Positions 1 to 5,674 of a stretch of 6,196 nucleotides of DNA are shown here, piece by piece. Position numbers and translations under genes: made by a program. Under the pieces are notes generated by a model, which did not search any database, was not told the DNA's origin, and saw only the letters and a list, made by a program, of their open reading frames with translations. The stretch comes from Tannerella sp. Lineage in GTDB: Bacteria > Bacteroidota > Bacteroidia > Bacteroidales > Tannerellaceae. The stretch's first letter is position 1; the number at the start of each line of letters is the position of its first letter. Location of the stretch: contig JAIRKN010000107.1 in the NCBI GenBank assembly GCA_031260095.1, positions 1 to 6,196 on the forward strand, written 5' to 3'.

Positions 1-152
1 ATAAAATCAAATATCACGAAAGAGAAATCGAGCGGGCAAAGAAATTAATTGTCTCAACACGATGTTTTTAGCGTAAAGGTCGGGTAGTTTTGTGGTGGCT
101 ATGTGTTTGAGCAATCGAACAGAACCCCGTTAGCAAAGTGACCAATGTTACT

Positions 153-166
153 TGCCCAAATGGGCA
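153..166. repeat. Short inverted repeat TGCCCA/TGGGCA
   Basis: Six-base arms TGCCCA and TGGGCA are separated by AA. The two-base spacer is too short for a good RNA hairpin, so if it functions it is more likely a binding site for a dimeric protein. Its GC-rich arms stand out in AT-rich surroundings. Confidence 0.4.
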
Positions 167-189
167 TAAGAACACAAACAGGAGTTAAT

Positions 190-213
190 GCTTATTCGTA
201 AATAAGAATAAGC
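190..213. repeat. Perfect 8-bp inverted repeat GCTTATTC/GAATAAGC
   Basis: The arms GCTTATTC (190-197) and GAATAAGC (206-213) are exact reverse complements with an 8-base spacer. An alternative nested pairing, CTTATT (191-196) with AATAAG (201-206), has a 4-base loop, so the right side carries two copies of AATAAG in a row. Such an arrangement is seen at protein-binding sites and transfer origins, but no relaxase or recombinase gene is in view to support that. Confidence 0.5.
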
Positions 214-268
214 CAAGCTCGCAGAAGAAAATCGCATCAAATAAGCGGAACATACTCAATACCACTGT

Positions 269-282
269 AATAGAATTCTATT
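269..282. repeat. Perfect 14-bp palindrome AATAGAATTCTATT
   Basis: The sequence equals its own reverse complement over 14 bases, centred on GAATTC. It has no spacer, so it suggests a dimeric protein site more than a hairpin. It lies inside a wider pair of 8-base arms, AATACCAC at 258-265 and GTGGTATT at 362-369. That pair is widely spaced and may be chance. Confidence 0.5.
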
Positions 283-384
283 GTACACTAATTTTATGCT
301 AATTTGCCAAAACAACACAGTGATAACAATTAATATACAACCTATTAAATAATGTATGAGGGTGGTATTTATAGAAGAAAATTA

Positions 385-403
385 CATGAAAAATCTGCGA
401 TTT
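385..403. repeat. 19-bp direct repeat, copy 1
   Basis: The 19 bases catgaaaaatctgcgattt are identical to those at 448-466, exactly 63 bp away. Each copy contains the small inverted repeat AAATC-TGC-GATTT. Read on the minus strand, downstream of ispG, each copy is a weak 5-bp hairpin running into a short T run. The repeat does not occur elsewhere in this window. Confidence 0.85.
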
Positions 404-447
404 CCAAGCGTGTGCGAAATGAATAAAGATTTTTTACTGAGGAACTG

Positions 448-466
448 CATGAAAAATCTGCGATTT
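448..466. repeat. 19-bp direct repeat, copy 2, overlapping the ispG stop
   Basis: Identical to the copy at 385-403. It covers two of the three bases of the ispG stop codon (465-467, TAA on the minus strand). It is also flanked by AACTG (443-447) and CAGTT (468-472), which are complementary, so the whole could fold into a longer interrupted hairpin at the 3' end of the ispG message. It may act as a weak transcript end; there is no strong GC-rich terminator nearby. Confidence 0.85.
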
Positions 467-2309
467 ACAGTTTCTCCTCCTTCCTGATCAGTTCGATCAG
501 TCTGGCTACGGCTTCATCTTGCGGAATATTTTTCAACATACACTCACTCCCTTTGTAAAGGTTAATGCGTCCCCGTCCGGCGCCAATATAACCGTAGTCG
601 GCATCCGCCATTTCACCCGGCCCGTTGACAATACATCCCATGATGCCGATTTTAAGTCCGACCATGTGTGAAGTAGCGGCTTTGACCTGCGCAATCGTAT
701 GCTGCAAGTTGAATAACGTTCGTCCGCATCCCGGACATGAAATGTATTCTGTCCTGCTGACACGTAGCCTCGCTGCCTGTAAAATGCCGAACATGTAGCT
801 GTCAATCGTTCTTGAATCGCAGGAAGACGTATGGTTACTTACCATGATACCGTCAGAGAATCCGTCCGTGAGTAACGCACCGAAGTCCGCCGCCGCTTTT
901 ATCTGAACGGCTTCGGCCTCCTTGTCGTCATAATTGCGGCAAAATATGACAGGTACGTCGCATTCCGCGTTCAGTAAACGATGTATAAAAGCCCTCATTT
1001 CACCCACGACATTCAAATGAGTGCTGTATAAGAGGACAACGGTCGTAGGGTCGGTCTTTAAAAGCCGTATAAGGTCGTCATCCGGATCCGGATATGTCAG
1101 GCGGATGAATTTAGTGTCGGCATCACATCTTAAAATATGTTCCTTCTGATGAATGGAAAAGCAGGGGTATGCTTTTATCTGCGGATTCCAGTCTGCTGCA
1201 TTGATAATAAATTTTGTGGATAATGTCTCCGCCTGTGTTTTTGTGATATGCTCCCGTTTCGTATAAATCCAGTCCGGTTTCAAGTCTTCATTTACCCGGT
1301 TGTCCCCGTTCGTCCTGTCCGAAATAACGACCGGAGGATAGTTCCCGCCTATTCCGTTTACAACCCGGCTTTTGCGTCTGGACGGACATATCGGATCATA
1401 GGAAGGGGAAACGAGGGCGTTTATGGGTGGATGACCGGCACGCTCCGCAATATAATCGGCTAACTTTCGGGCGACCGGCATCTCCGCCTCCGGTTCTTCG
1501 CTTAATGATACCCGAATGGTGTCACCGACGCCGTCCGCCAGCAATGTCCCTATGCCGACGGCGCTTTTGATCCTGCCGTCTTCGCCGTCACCCGCTTCCG
1601 TTACGCCGAGATGTAACGGATAATTCATGTTTTCGGCCTCCATGGCACGCACTAATAATCGTACCGTGCGTATCATGATAATCGTATTGGACGCTTTGAT
1701 GGATATGACGACCCTGTCAAATTGTTCTTCCACACATAAACGTAAAAATTCCATACATGATTCGACCATCCCTTCGGGCGTATCTCCGTAGCGGCTCATG
1801 ATACGGCCCGATAATGAGCCATGGTTTACGCCGATGCGTATCGCCGTGTTATTTTCACGACACAGATTCAGGAACGGGATAAAATAGTCGCGTATCTTTT
1901 GTAATTCCCCTGCGTATGCTTCGTCCGTACAGGTTATCGTTTCAAATTTACGTACCTTATCTATATAATTGCCCGGATTGATTCGGACTTTTTCCACAGA
2001 TAATGCGGCCACGTTCGCGACTTTCGGGTTGAAGTGAATATCTGCCACAAGTGGAGTCGTATATCCTTTTCGGATGAGTCCGTCATGTATATTTTGCAGA
2101 TTCTGCGCTTCACGTTCGCCCCGGGCGGTGAAACGGACAAACTCAGCGCCAGCGTCAATCATGCGGATCGCCTGGTTGACCGCAGCATCGGTATCCATGG
2201 TGGAAACATTCGCCATAGACTGGATGCGTACCGGATAATCGCCCCCTAATGGAGTATCTCCTATCCGAACGACAGATGAAAGCCGGCGTTTATAGTTGAA
2301 GGGATCCAT
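465..2309 (-). CDS. ispG: 4-Hydroxy-3-methylbut-2-enyl diphosphate synthase IspG (GcpE), long form
   Basis: Cytoplasmic iron-sulfur enzyme of the MEP isoprenoid pathway; it reduces and opens MEcPP to HMBPP. At 614 residues it is the large form known from Bacteroidetes, Chlorobi, Chlamydiae and plants, which carries an extra central domain compared with the roughly 370-residue form of E. coli. The N-terminal TIM-barrel part (about 8-290) includes QSMANVSTMDT and the RIGVNHGSLSGR stretch (158-169). The extra domain covers roughly 300-510. The C-terminal reductase-like part holds the 4Fe-4S ligands: C525 and C528 (SCPGC), C559 (GIMGC) and E566 (VNGPGE). The C559-E566 spacing of seven matches the Cys-Cys-Cys-Glu ligand set of the family. 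The ATG overlaps the purE stop as TAATG, pointing to translational coupling. All key residues are present and the gene looks intact. Confidence 0.97.
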   Translation of the reverse strand: MDPFNYKRRLSSVVRIGDTPLGGDYPVRIQSMANVSTMDTDAAVNQAIRMIDAGAEFVRFTARGEREAQNLQNIHDGLIRKGYTTPLVADIHFNPKVANVAALSVEKVRINPGNYIDKVRKFETITCTDEAYAGELQKIRDYFIPFLNLCRENNTAIRIGVNHGSLSGRIMSRYGDTPEGMVESCMEFLRLCVEEQFDRVVISIKASNTIIMIRTVRLLVRAMEAENMNYPLHLGVTEAGDGEDGRIKSAVGIGTLLADGVGDTIRVSLSEEPEAEMPVARKLADYIAERAGHPPINALVSPSYDPICPSRRKSRVVNGIGGNYPPVVISDRTNGDNRVNEDLKPDWIYTKREHITKTQAETLSTKFIINAADWNPQIKAYPCFSIHQKEHILRCDADTKFIRLTYPDPDDDLIRLLKTDPTTVVLLYSTHLNVVGEMRAFIHRLLNAECDVPVIFCRNYDDKEAEAVQIKAAADFGALLTDGFSDGIMVSNHTSSCDSRTIDSYMFGILQAARLRVSRTEYISCPGCGRTLFNLQHTIAQVKAATSHMVGLKIGIMGCIVNGPGEMADADYGYIGAGRGRINLYKGSECMLKNIPQDEAVARLIELIRKEEKL

Positions 2310-2815
2310 TAATTGGTCTTATGTTTATAGGAAACCATTTTCAGTTCTTCATTTGCTTTGATCATTTTATTTTTCAGGCTTTCCTTATAAGCCGCTAATT
2401 TTTTTTGCAGGTCTTTATCTCCGGTAGCGAGTATCTGAACTGCAAGTATCGCACTGTTTAAGGCTCCGTTAATTCCCACGGTCGCAACCGGAATGCCCGG
2501 AGGCATCTGTACGATCGCTAAAAGCGCATCCATACCGTCAAGGGTAGAGTTGACCGGCACTCCTATCACCGGGAGCGTCGTCATAGAAGCGATCACTCCG
2601 CAAAGGTGTGCCGCCATTCCTGCGGCTGCAATGATTACTTTTATTCCGCGCTCTTCCGCGTCTTTGGCAAATTTTTCTACCGCTTCCGGCGTCCGGTGTG
2701 CCGATAATGCATGCATCTCGAACGGTATTTCCATTTCGTCCAGAAATGCCGCCGCTTTTTCCATTACCGGCAAATCGGATGTGCTGCCCATAATAATACT
2801 TACAATTGGTTTCAT
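2309..2815 (-). CDS. purE: N5-carboxyaminoimidazole ribonucleotide mutase (class I PurE)
   Basis: Catalyses the rearrangement of N5-CAIR to 4-carboxy-AIR in de novo purine synthesis, in the cytoplasm; the family forms octamers. The 168-residue protein is normal family length. It shows the nucleotide-binding start IMGSTSDLPVM (8-18), the SAHRTPE signature (38-44) with the catalytic histidine at residue 40, AAAGMAAHLCGV (63-74), and the MPPGIPVATVGING stretch (104-117). The PurK partner that makes N5-CAIR is not in the window. Its TAA stop shares one base with the ispG ATG. A linked purine/isoprenoid function is not implied; this reads as a housekeeping operon. The ATG at 2813-2815 has only an A-rich leader, with no Shine-Dalgarno sequence, which is normal for Bacteroidetes. 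Confidence 0.97.
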   Translation of the reverse strand: MKPIVSIIMGSTSDLPVMEKAAAFLDEMEIPFEMHALSAHRTPEAVEKFAKDAEERGIKVIIAAAGMAAHLCGVIASMTTLPVIGVPVNSTLDGMDALLAIVQMPPGIPVATVGINGALNSAILAVQILATGDKDLQKKLAAYKESLKNKMIKANEELKMVSYKHKTN

Positions 2816-2857
2816 CTTGTTTACGTTGTTAATTCGTTATATATTTTGAACTTTTTG

Positions 2858-2885
2858 CTTGCCCAAAAAAGGCAAGGCTTCGCCT
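2858..2885 (-). promoter_or_regulatory. Two overlapping hairpins between rpoN and purE
   Basis: In minus-strand order, a small hairpin AGGC-GAA-GCCT (2885-2875) is followed four bases later by a run of six T (2870-2865), which resembles a weak intrinsic terminator. A second hairpin, CTTGCC (2876-2871) with GGCAAG (2863-2858), uses the last two bases of the first and places the T run in its loop, so the two cannot form together. This could be a partial terminator for rpoN or an attenuator-like switch ahead of purE. No promoter with good -33 and -7 boxes is evident for purE; TATATAAC about 20 bases after a TTTG is only a partial match. Confidence 0.35.
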
Positions 2886-2932
2886 GTTATCTCATTAAAA
2901 AAACAGTCAATTATGCATTTGCATGAAGCACG

Positions 2933-4390
2933 TTATACTTCTTTTCTCATTCGCGCGATAGAGATACCGAGTTGTTCGCGGTATTTGGCGACGGTTCGGC
3001 GTGCAATCAGATACCCTTTGTTATTGAGGATGACGGTAAGTTCTTCGTCAGTAACCGGTTTTTTTTTGTTTTCCTTATGGATTTCCTCTTTGATAATCTG
3101 TTTGATTTTGCGGGTTGAAATGGTTTCGCCACTTTCTGTTTGCGTCGATTCGGAAAAGAAGAATTTCAACGGATATATACCGAAGTTTGTTTGTACATAT
3201 TTACTGTTACTGACACGTGAGATCGTAGAGATATCATATTCGGTTCTCTCTGCCACATCTTTTAGTATCATCGGTTTCAGTCTGCTTTCGTCTCCGGTCA
3301 GGAAAAAATCTTCCTGTAGCAGGATGATCGTCTCCATCGTACGCTGCAACGTTTCCTGTCGTTGGCGTACCGCATTGATAAATCCTTGTGCGGCATCCAG
3401 TTTTTGTTTTACAAAAAGAACGGCCTCGCGCATCTCTGATGTCTGGTTTGCTTTATTACCCATATAATCTTTCAGCATGTCGGAGTATTCACGGTTTATC
3501 CGCAAATCAGGAATGCCACGGTCATTGAGTATCAGCGTTATTTCTCCGTTGTTAGTTTCGACAATAAAATCCGGGGTGATGCGATTCATGATCGTAATCA
3601 TCGAATCGTCCCAATTGCCTCCGGGTTTGGGATTCAATGAAGTGATTTCGTGTATAACTGCTTTCATTTGTTCTTCGTCAATATCTAATGATTTCTGTAT
3701 CCTATCATAATGTTTGCGGGTAAACTCTTCAAAATAGTTAGTCAGGATATCTATCGCCAGATCCGCTTCTTTTGTTTCCTTACGTTTTTTTAACTGGAGA
3801 ATCAGACATTCCTGCAGGTTACGCGCACCAATGCCCGGCGGATCAAGCTCCTGAATTATTTTTAACAGGTCTGTCAACTCTTCTTCACTGATATCTTCTC
3901 CCGACTGAAAAGCGATATCGTCGGCAATCGCATGTATATCGCGCCGTAAATATCCGTCATTATCAATGTTTCCAATAATGTATTCGCCGATTTTTTTATC
4001 TCTTTCAGATAGTTCATTGAGAAGTAATTGCTGAAGTAAATAATCGGAAAGCGATTGCTCATTATTAAAAAGAACACTTTCCTTGCGTTCTTCTTTATTA
4101 CTCATTTCCGCCAGTTTATAATCCGGAATATCATCTTCACTCATATAATCTCCAAGAGACAAATCTTCATTTGTATCCTGATTCTCTGTCTGATTTTCTT
4201 CCGCATTATAATCCGGATCCTGTTCGTCGGGATAATCTTTTCCTTCCTCAAGCGCCGGGTTTTCATCCAATTCATTTTTTATACGCTCTTCTATTTCAAG
4301 CGCCGGCAGTTCCAACATTCGGATCGTCTGTATCTGTTGCGGTGAAAGCCGCTGTTGCTGTTTGAGCTGTTGTTGCTGTTTAAGTGCCAT
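2933..4390 (-). CDS. rpoN: RNA polymerase sigma-54 factor RpoN
   Basis: Alternative sigma factor that directs RNA polymerase to -24/-12 promoters and needs an ATP-dependent enhancer-binding activator to open them. At 485 residues it is normal length. Region I (about 1-48) is glutamine-rich, with LKQQQRLSPQQIQTIRMLEL and the conserved NPALEE. Region II (about 49-95) is strongly acidic. The core-binding part (about 110-330) includes ELDPPGIGARNLQECL (181-196) and SLNPKPGG (251-258). A helix-turn-helix region follows (about 375-415; LKDVAERTEYDISTISRVSNSK). The RpoN box, ARRTVAKYRE, lies at 463-472 near the C-terminus. No activator gene lies in the window, so its regulon cannot be inferred. The ATG at 4388-4390 follows a well-placed promoter. 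Confidence 0.97.
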   Translation of the reverse strand: MALKQQQQLKQQQRLSPQQIQTIRMLELPALEIEERIKNELDENPALEEGKDYPDEQDPDYNAEENQTENQDTNEDLSLGDYMSEDDIPDYKLAEMSNKEERKESVLFNNEQSLSDYLLQQLLLNELSERDKKIGEYIIGNIDNDGYLRRDIHAIADDIAFQSGEDISEEELTDLLKIIQELDPPGIGARNLQECLILQLKKRKETKEADLAIDILTNYFEEFTRKHYDRIQKSLDIDEEQMKAVIHEITSLNPKPGGNWDDSMITIMNRITPDFIVETNNGEITLILNDRGIPDLRINREYSDMLKDYMGNKANQTSEMREAVLFVKQKLDAAQGFINAVRQRQETLQRTMETIILLQEDFFLTGDESRLKPMILKDVAERTEYDISTISRVSNSKYVQTNFGIYPLKFFFSESTQTESGETISTRKIKQIIKEEIHKENKKKPVTDEELTVILNNKGYLIARRTVAKYREQLGISIARMRKEV

Positions 4391-4413
4391 AGAAATACCA
4401 TCTCTTTAGGCTA

Positions 4414-4444
4414 CAAAGATAATGAAGCGGATAAAAAAGGCAAA
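4414..4444 (-). promoter_or_regulatory. Bacteroidetes-type promoter of rpoN
   Basis: On the minus strand the -33 element TTTG (4444-4441) is followed by a 19-base spacer and the -7 element TATCTTTG (4421-4414), an exact match to TAnnTTTG. Transcription would begin around 4405-4410, giving a leader of roughly 15-20 bases before the rpoN ATG. This is the housekeeping (SigABfr-type) promoter form of Bacteroidetes, so rpoN is probably expressed constitutively. Confidence 0.8.
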
Positions 4445-4464
4445 ATAAAATGCTTTATTTTGTC
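4439..4464. repeat. Inverted repeat over the rpoN -33 element
   Basis: Arms CAAAATAAA (4441-4449) and TTTATTTTG (4454-4462) are exact reverse complements around ATGC; a G-C pair and a G-T wobble would extend the stem outward on the plus strand. It lies between two divergent promoters, so it is not a terminator for either gene. It includes the whole -33 element of rpoN, which makes it a candidate operator, though AT-rich repeats of this kind also arise by chance. Confidence 0.5.
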
Positions 4465-4609
4465 TTTTCTTTTGTTTTGAACCGGTAATCGCAATATTTC
4501 CATTCAGGAAACGAAGCTGATTCCGAAAGGATGCAGAATTACTTTTTATTGTTTTCATCATGTCTGAATCTTTTCTCTGTAAAAAAAAACTTTTTTCATT
4601 CGTATGCGC

Positions 4610-4640
4610 TTGGAAAACCGAAGTTTTTCATCTATTTTTG
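4610..4640 (+). promoter_or_regulatory. Bacteroidetes-type promoter of the ECF sigma cluster
   Basis: The -7 element TATTTTTG (4633-4640) matches TAnnTTTG exactly. Nineteen bases upstream is TTGG (4610-4613), a partial match to the -33 TTTG. Transcription would start about ten bases further on, leaving a leader of roughly 20 bases that includes AAGGG (4653-4657). A housekeeping-type promoter would give basal expression of the sigma factor. A self-recognised ECF promoter may also exist, but I cannot identify one. Confidence 0.6.
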
Positions 4641-4668
4641 TACGGAAAAAAAAAGGGAATGATTTTGT

Positions 4669-5220
4669 ATGCGGCAATATAAAGAAGAAGATGTAGTGAA
4701 GCGCCTGCGCGATCCCAAAACACAACGGGATGCGTTTGCAGAGGTGGTTGCGGCATATAGTGAAAAATTATATTGGCAGATACGTAAGATGGTTTTGAAC
4801 CATGAAGACGCGAACGATCTCTTGCAAAATACATTTCTGAAAGCGTGGTCCAATCTGGATAATTTCCGTGGAGATGCAAAACTTTCCACATGGATGTATA
4901 AGATCGCAGTAAACGAATGTATTACATTTTTAAACAAACAACGTGCAATAAACAACGTTCCGCTTGATGATACGGATATTTATCTGTTGCAGACGCTGAA
5001 AGCTGATGATTATTTTGACGGAGATAAGATTGATGAAAAATTGCAGGAGGCGATCTTAAATTTACCGGAAAAACAACGACTCGTTTTTACAATGAAATAT
5101 AATGATGAAATGAAATATGAAGAAATATCCGAGATATTAGGTACTTCGGTCGGGGCGTTGAAAGCTTCTTATCATCATGCTGTGAAAAAAATCGAGGCAT
5201 TTTTAACAAAAGATCTTTAA
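4669..5220 (+). CDS. ECF-family RNA polymerase sigma factor
   Basis: Group 4 (extracytoplasmic function) sigma factor that redirects RNA polymerase in response to an envelope or external signal. Its 183 residues give the minimal two-domain layout. Sigma region 2 (about 21-90) includes DANDLLQNTFLKAW (47-60), which binds the polymerase clamp, and STWMYKIAVNECITFLNK (73-90), which reads the -10 element. Sigma region 4 (about 122-178) begins with LPEKQRLVF and has the helix-turn-helix YEEISEILGTSVGALKASYHHAVKK (150-174). A linker with DDTDIYLL joins them. No extra C-terminal domain is seen. The next two genes, a membrane protein and a secreted protein, follow on the same strand and probably control it. 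The ATG at 4669 is preferred: an upstream ATG at 4659 is out of frame. Confidence 0.93.
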   Translation: MRQYKEEDVVKRLRDPKTQRDAFAEVVAAYSEKLYWQIRKMVLNHEDANDLLQNTFLKAWSNLDNFRGDAKLSTWMYKIAVNECITFLNKQRAINNVPLDDTDIYLLQTLKADDYFDGDKIDEKLQEAILNLPEKQRLVFTMKYNDEMKYEEISEILGTSVGALKASYHHAVKKIEAFLTKDL

Positions 5221-5255
5221 ACCTTTTAATATGAGAGTAGTCTAACAGTCCGCAG

Positions 5256-5263
5256 AAAGGAGG
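5256..5263 (+). promoter_or_regulatory. Unusually strong Shine-Dalgarno sequence
   Basis: AAAGGAGG ends seven bases before the ATG of the membrane-protein gene, at textbook position. Other genes here, such as purE and rpoN, have no such site, and Bacteroidetes generally do not rely on one. It confirms the ATG at 5271 as the start. Confidence 0.6.
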
Positions 5264-5270
5264 CTAAGTT

Positions 5271-5663
5271 ATGGATACAAATAATAAATTAGACGGACTA
5301 AAGGAACGTAATCCGTTTCGCGTTCCTGAAGGTTATTTTGAAAGTTTTACGGAAAACATGATGAATCGTCTGCCGGAAAAACCGATAGAGGAACCGAAAG
5401 TGATTTTTATATATGATCGTGTAAAACCGTGGTTGTATATGGCCGCTGCATTTGTAGGGGTTATTCTATTATTTAATGTTTTAAATAAGACGACAGGAAC
5501 TTCTCCGAAAAATAAGGATATGCAGGCAGGAACTACAGTGACTGTATCTCTTTCCGGCGCTGAATCGGAAGCAGATGAAAATGCTGAATTTCTGGAGTAT
5601 ATTGAAAATATGTATATAGATAAATATGCGTTATCTTATATTGATGACTATGTGTATGAATAA
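5271..5663 (+). CDS. Putative membrane-bound anti-sigma factor (single-pass membrane protein)
   Basis: I do not recognise a named family; the role is inferred from layout and position. The 130-residue protein has a cytoplasmic-type N-terminus (1-52) with the motif NPFRVPEGYFESFTENMMNRLPE (14-36), a phrase common in small Bacteroidetes proteins encoded just after ECF sigma genes. One transmembrane helix follows (about 54-71, WLYMAAAFVGVILLFNVL), then a periplasmic part of about 55 residues ending in an acidic, tyrosine-rich tail (107-130, with EYIENMYIDKY and YIDDYVYE). Positive charges lie before the helix and negative ones after, consistent with N-in/C-out topology. It starts 50 bases after the sigma gene and is followed 11 bases later by a Spy-like gene. 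The N-terminal part would bind the sigma factor and the tail would sense or bind a periplasmic partner. It lacks the Zn-finger HxxxCxxC of ZAS anti-sigma factors. Confidence 0.6.
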   Translation: MDTNNKLDGLKERNPFRVPEGYFESFTENMMNRLPEKPIEEPKVIFIYDRVKPWLYMAAAFVGVILLFNVLNKTTGTSPKNKDMQAGTTVTVSLSGAESEADENAEFLEYIENMYIDKYALSYIDDYVYE

Positions 5664-5674
5664 TTAAGTAACAG

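Larger units (their letters stand above)
1..355. other. Gene-poor AT-rich stretch with inverted repeats, origin unknown
   Basis: No reading frame here has a credible start, length and product. The longest stop-free minus-strand stretch around 70-185 is under 40 codons and has no ATG at its head. The stretch contains three inverted repeats (listed separately). One near-match to the Bacteroidetes -7 element, TAGTTTTG at 85-92 on the plus strand, has no -33 partner at the right spacing. A GCTAATTTGC at 298-307 ends in the TTTGC found in CTnDOT-family attachment cores but mismatches the rest of that core, so I do not call an att site. The clustering of inverted repeats would suit a non-coding control region, a transfer-origin-like region or the decayed edge of a mobile element. 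Nothing in the sequence decides between these. Confidence 0.4.

Noticed and set aside
70..185. Minus-strand open stretch of about 38 codons with a hydrophobic start
   Set aside because: Stop-free length is close to chance, there is no ATG at its head, and no ribosome-binding site or promoter is visible.
298..307. GCTAATTTGC as a CTnDOT-type attachment core
   Set aside because: It shares TTTGC with the GTAnnTTTGC core but differs at the second and third bases, and no integrase gene or second copy is in the window.
385..466. CRISPR-like array
   Set aside because: Only two repeats of 19 bp with one 44-base interval and no cas genes; a direct repeat fits better.
533..805. Minus-strand 90-codon frame inside ispG
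   Set aside because: It lies wholly inside the certain ispG gene in another frame, and its translation has no recognisable domain.
2859..3467. Plus-strand 202-codon frame opposite rpoN
   Set aside because: It is antisense to a fully recognisable rpoN; its serine- and cysteine-rich composition is what the complement of such codons gives.
4632..4955. Minus-strand frames of 107 and 87 codons over the ECF sigma start
   Set aside because: Antisense to a clear ECF sigma gene and its promoter; no family features.
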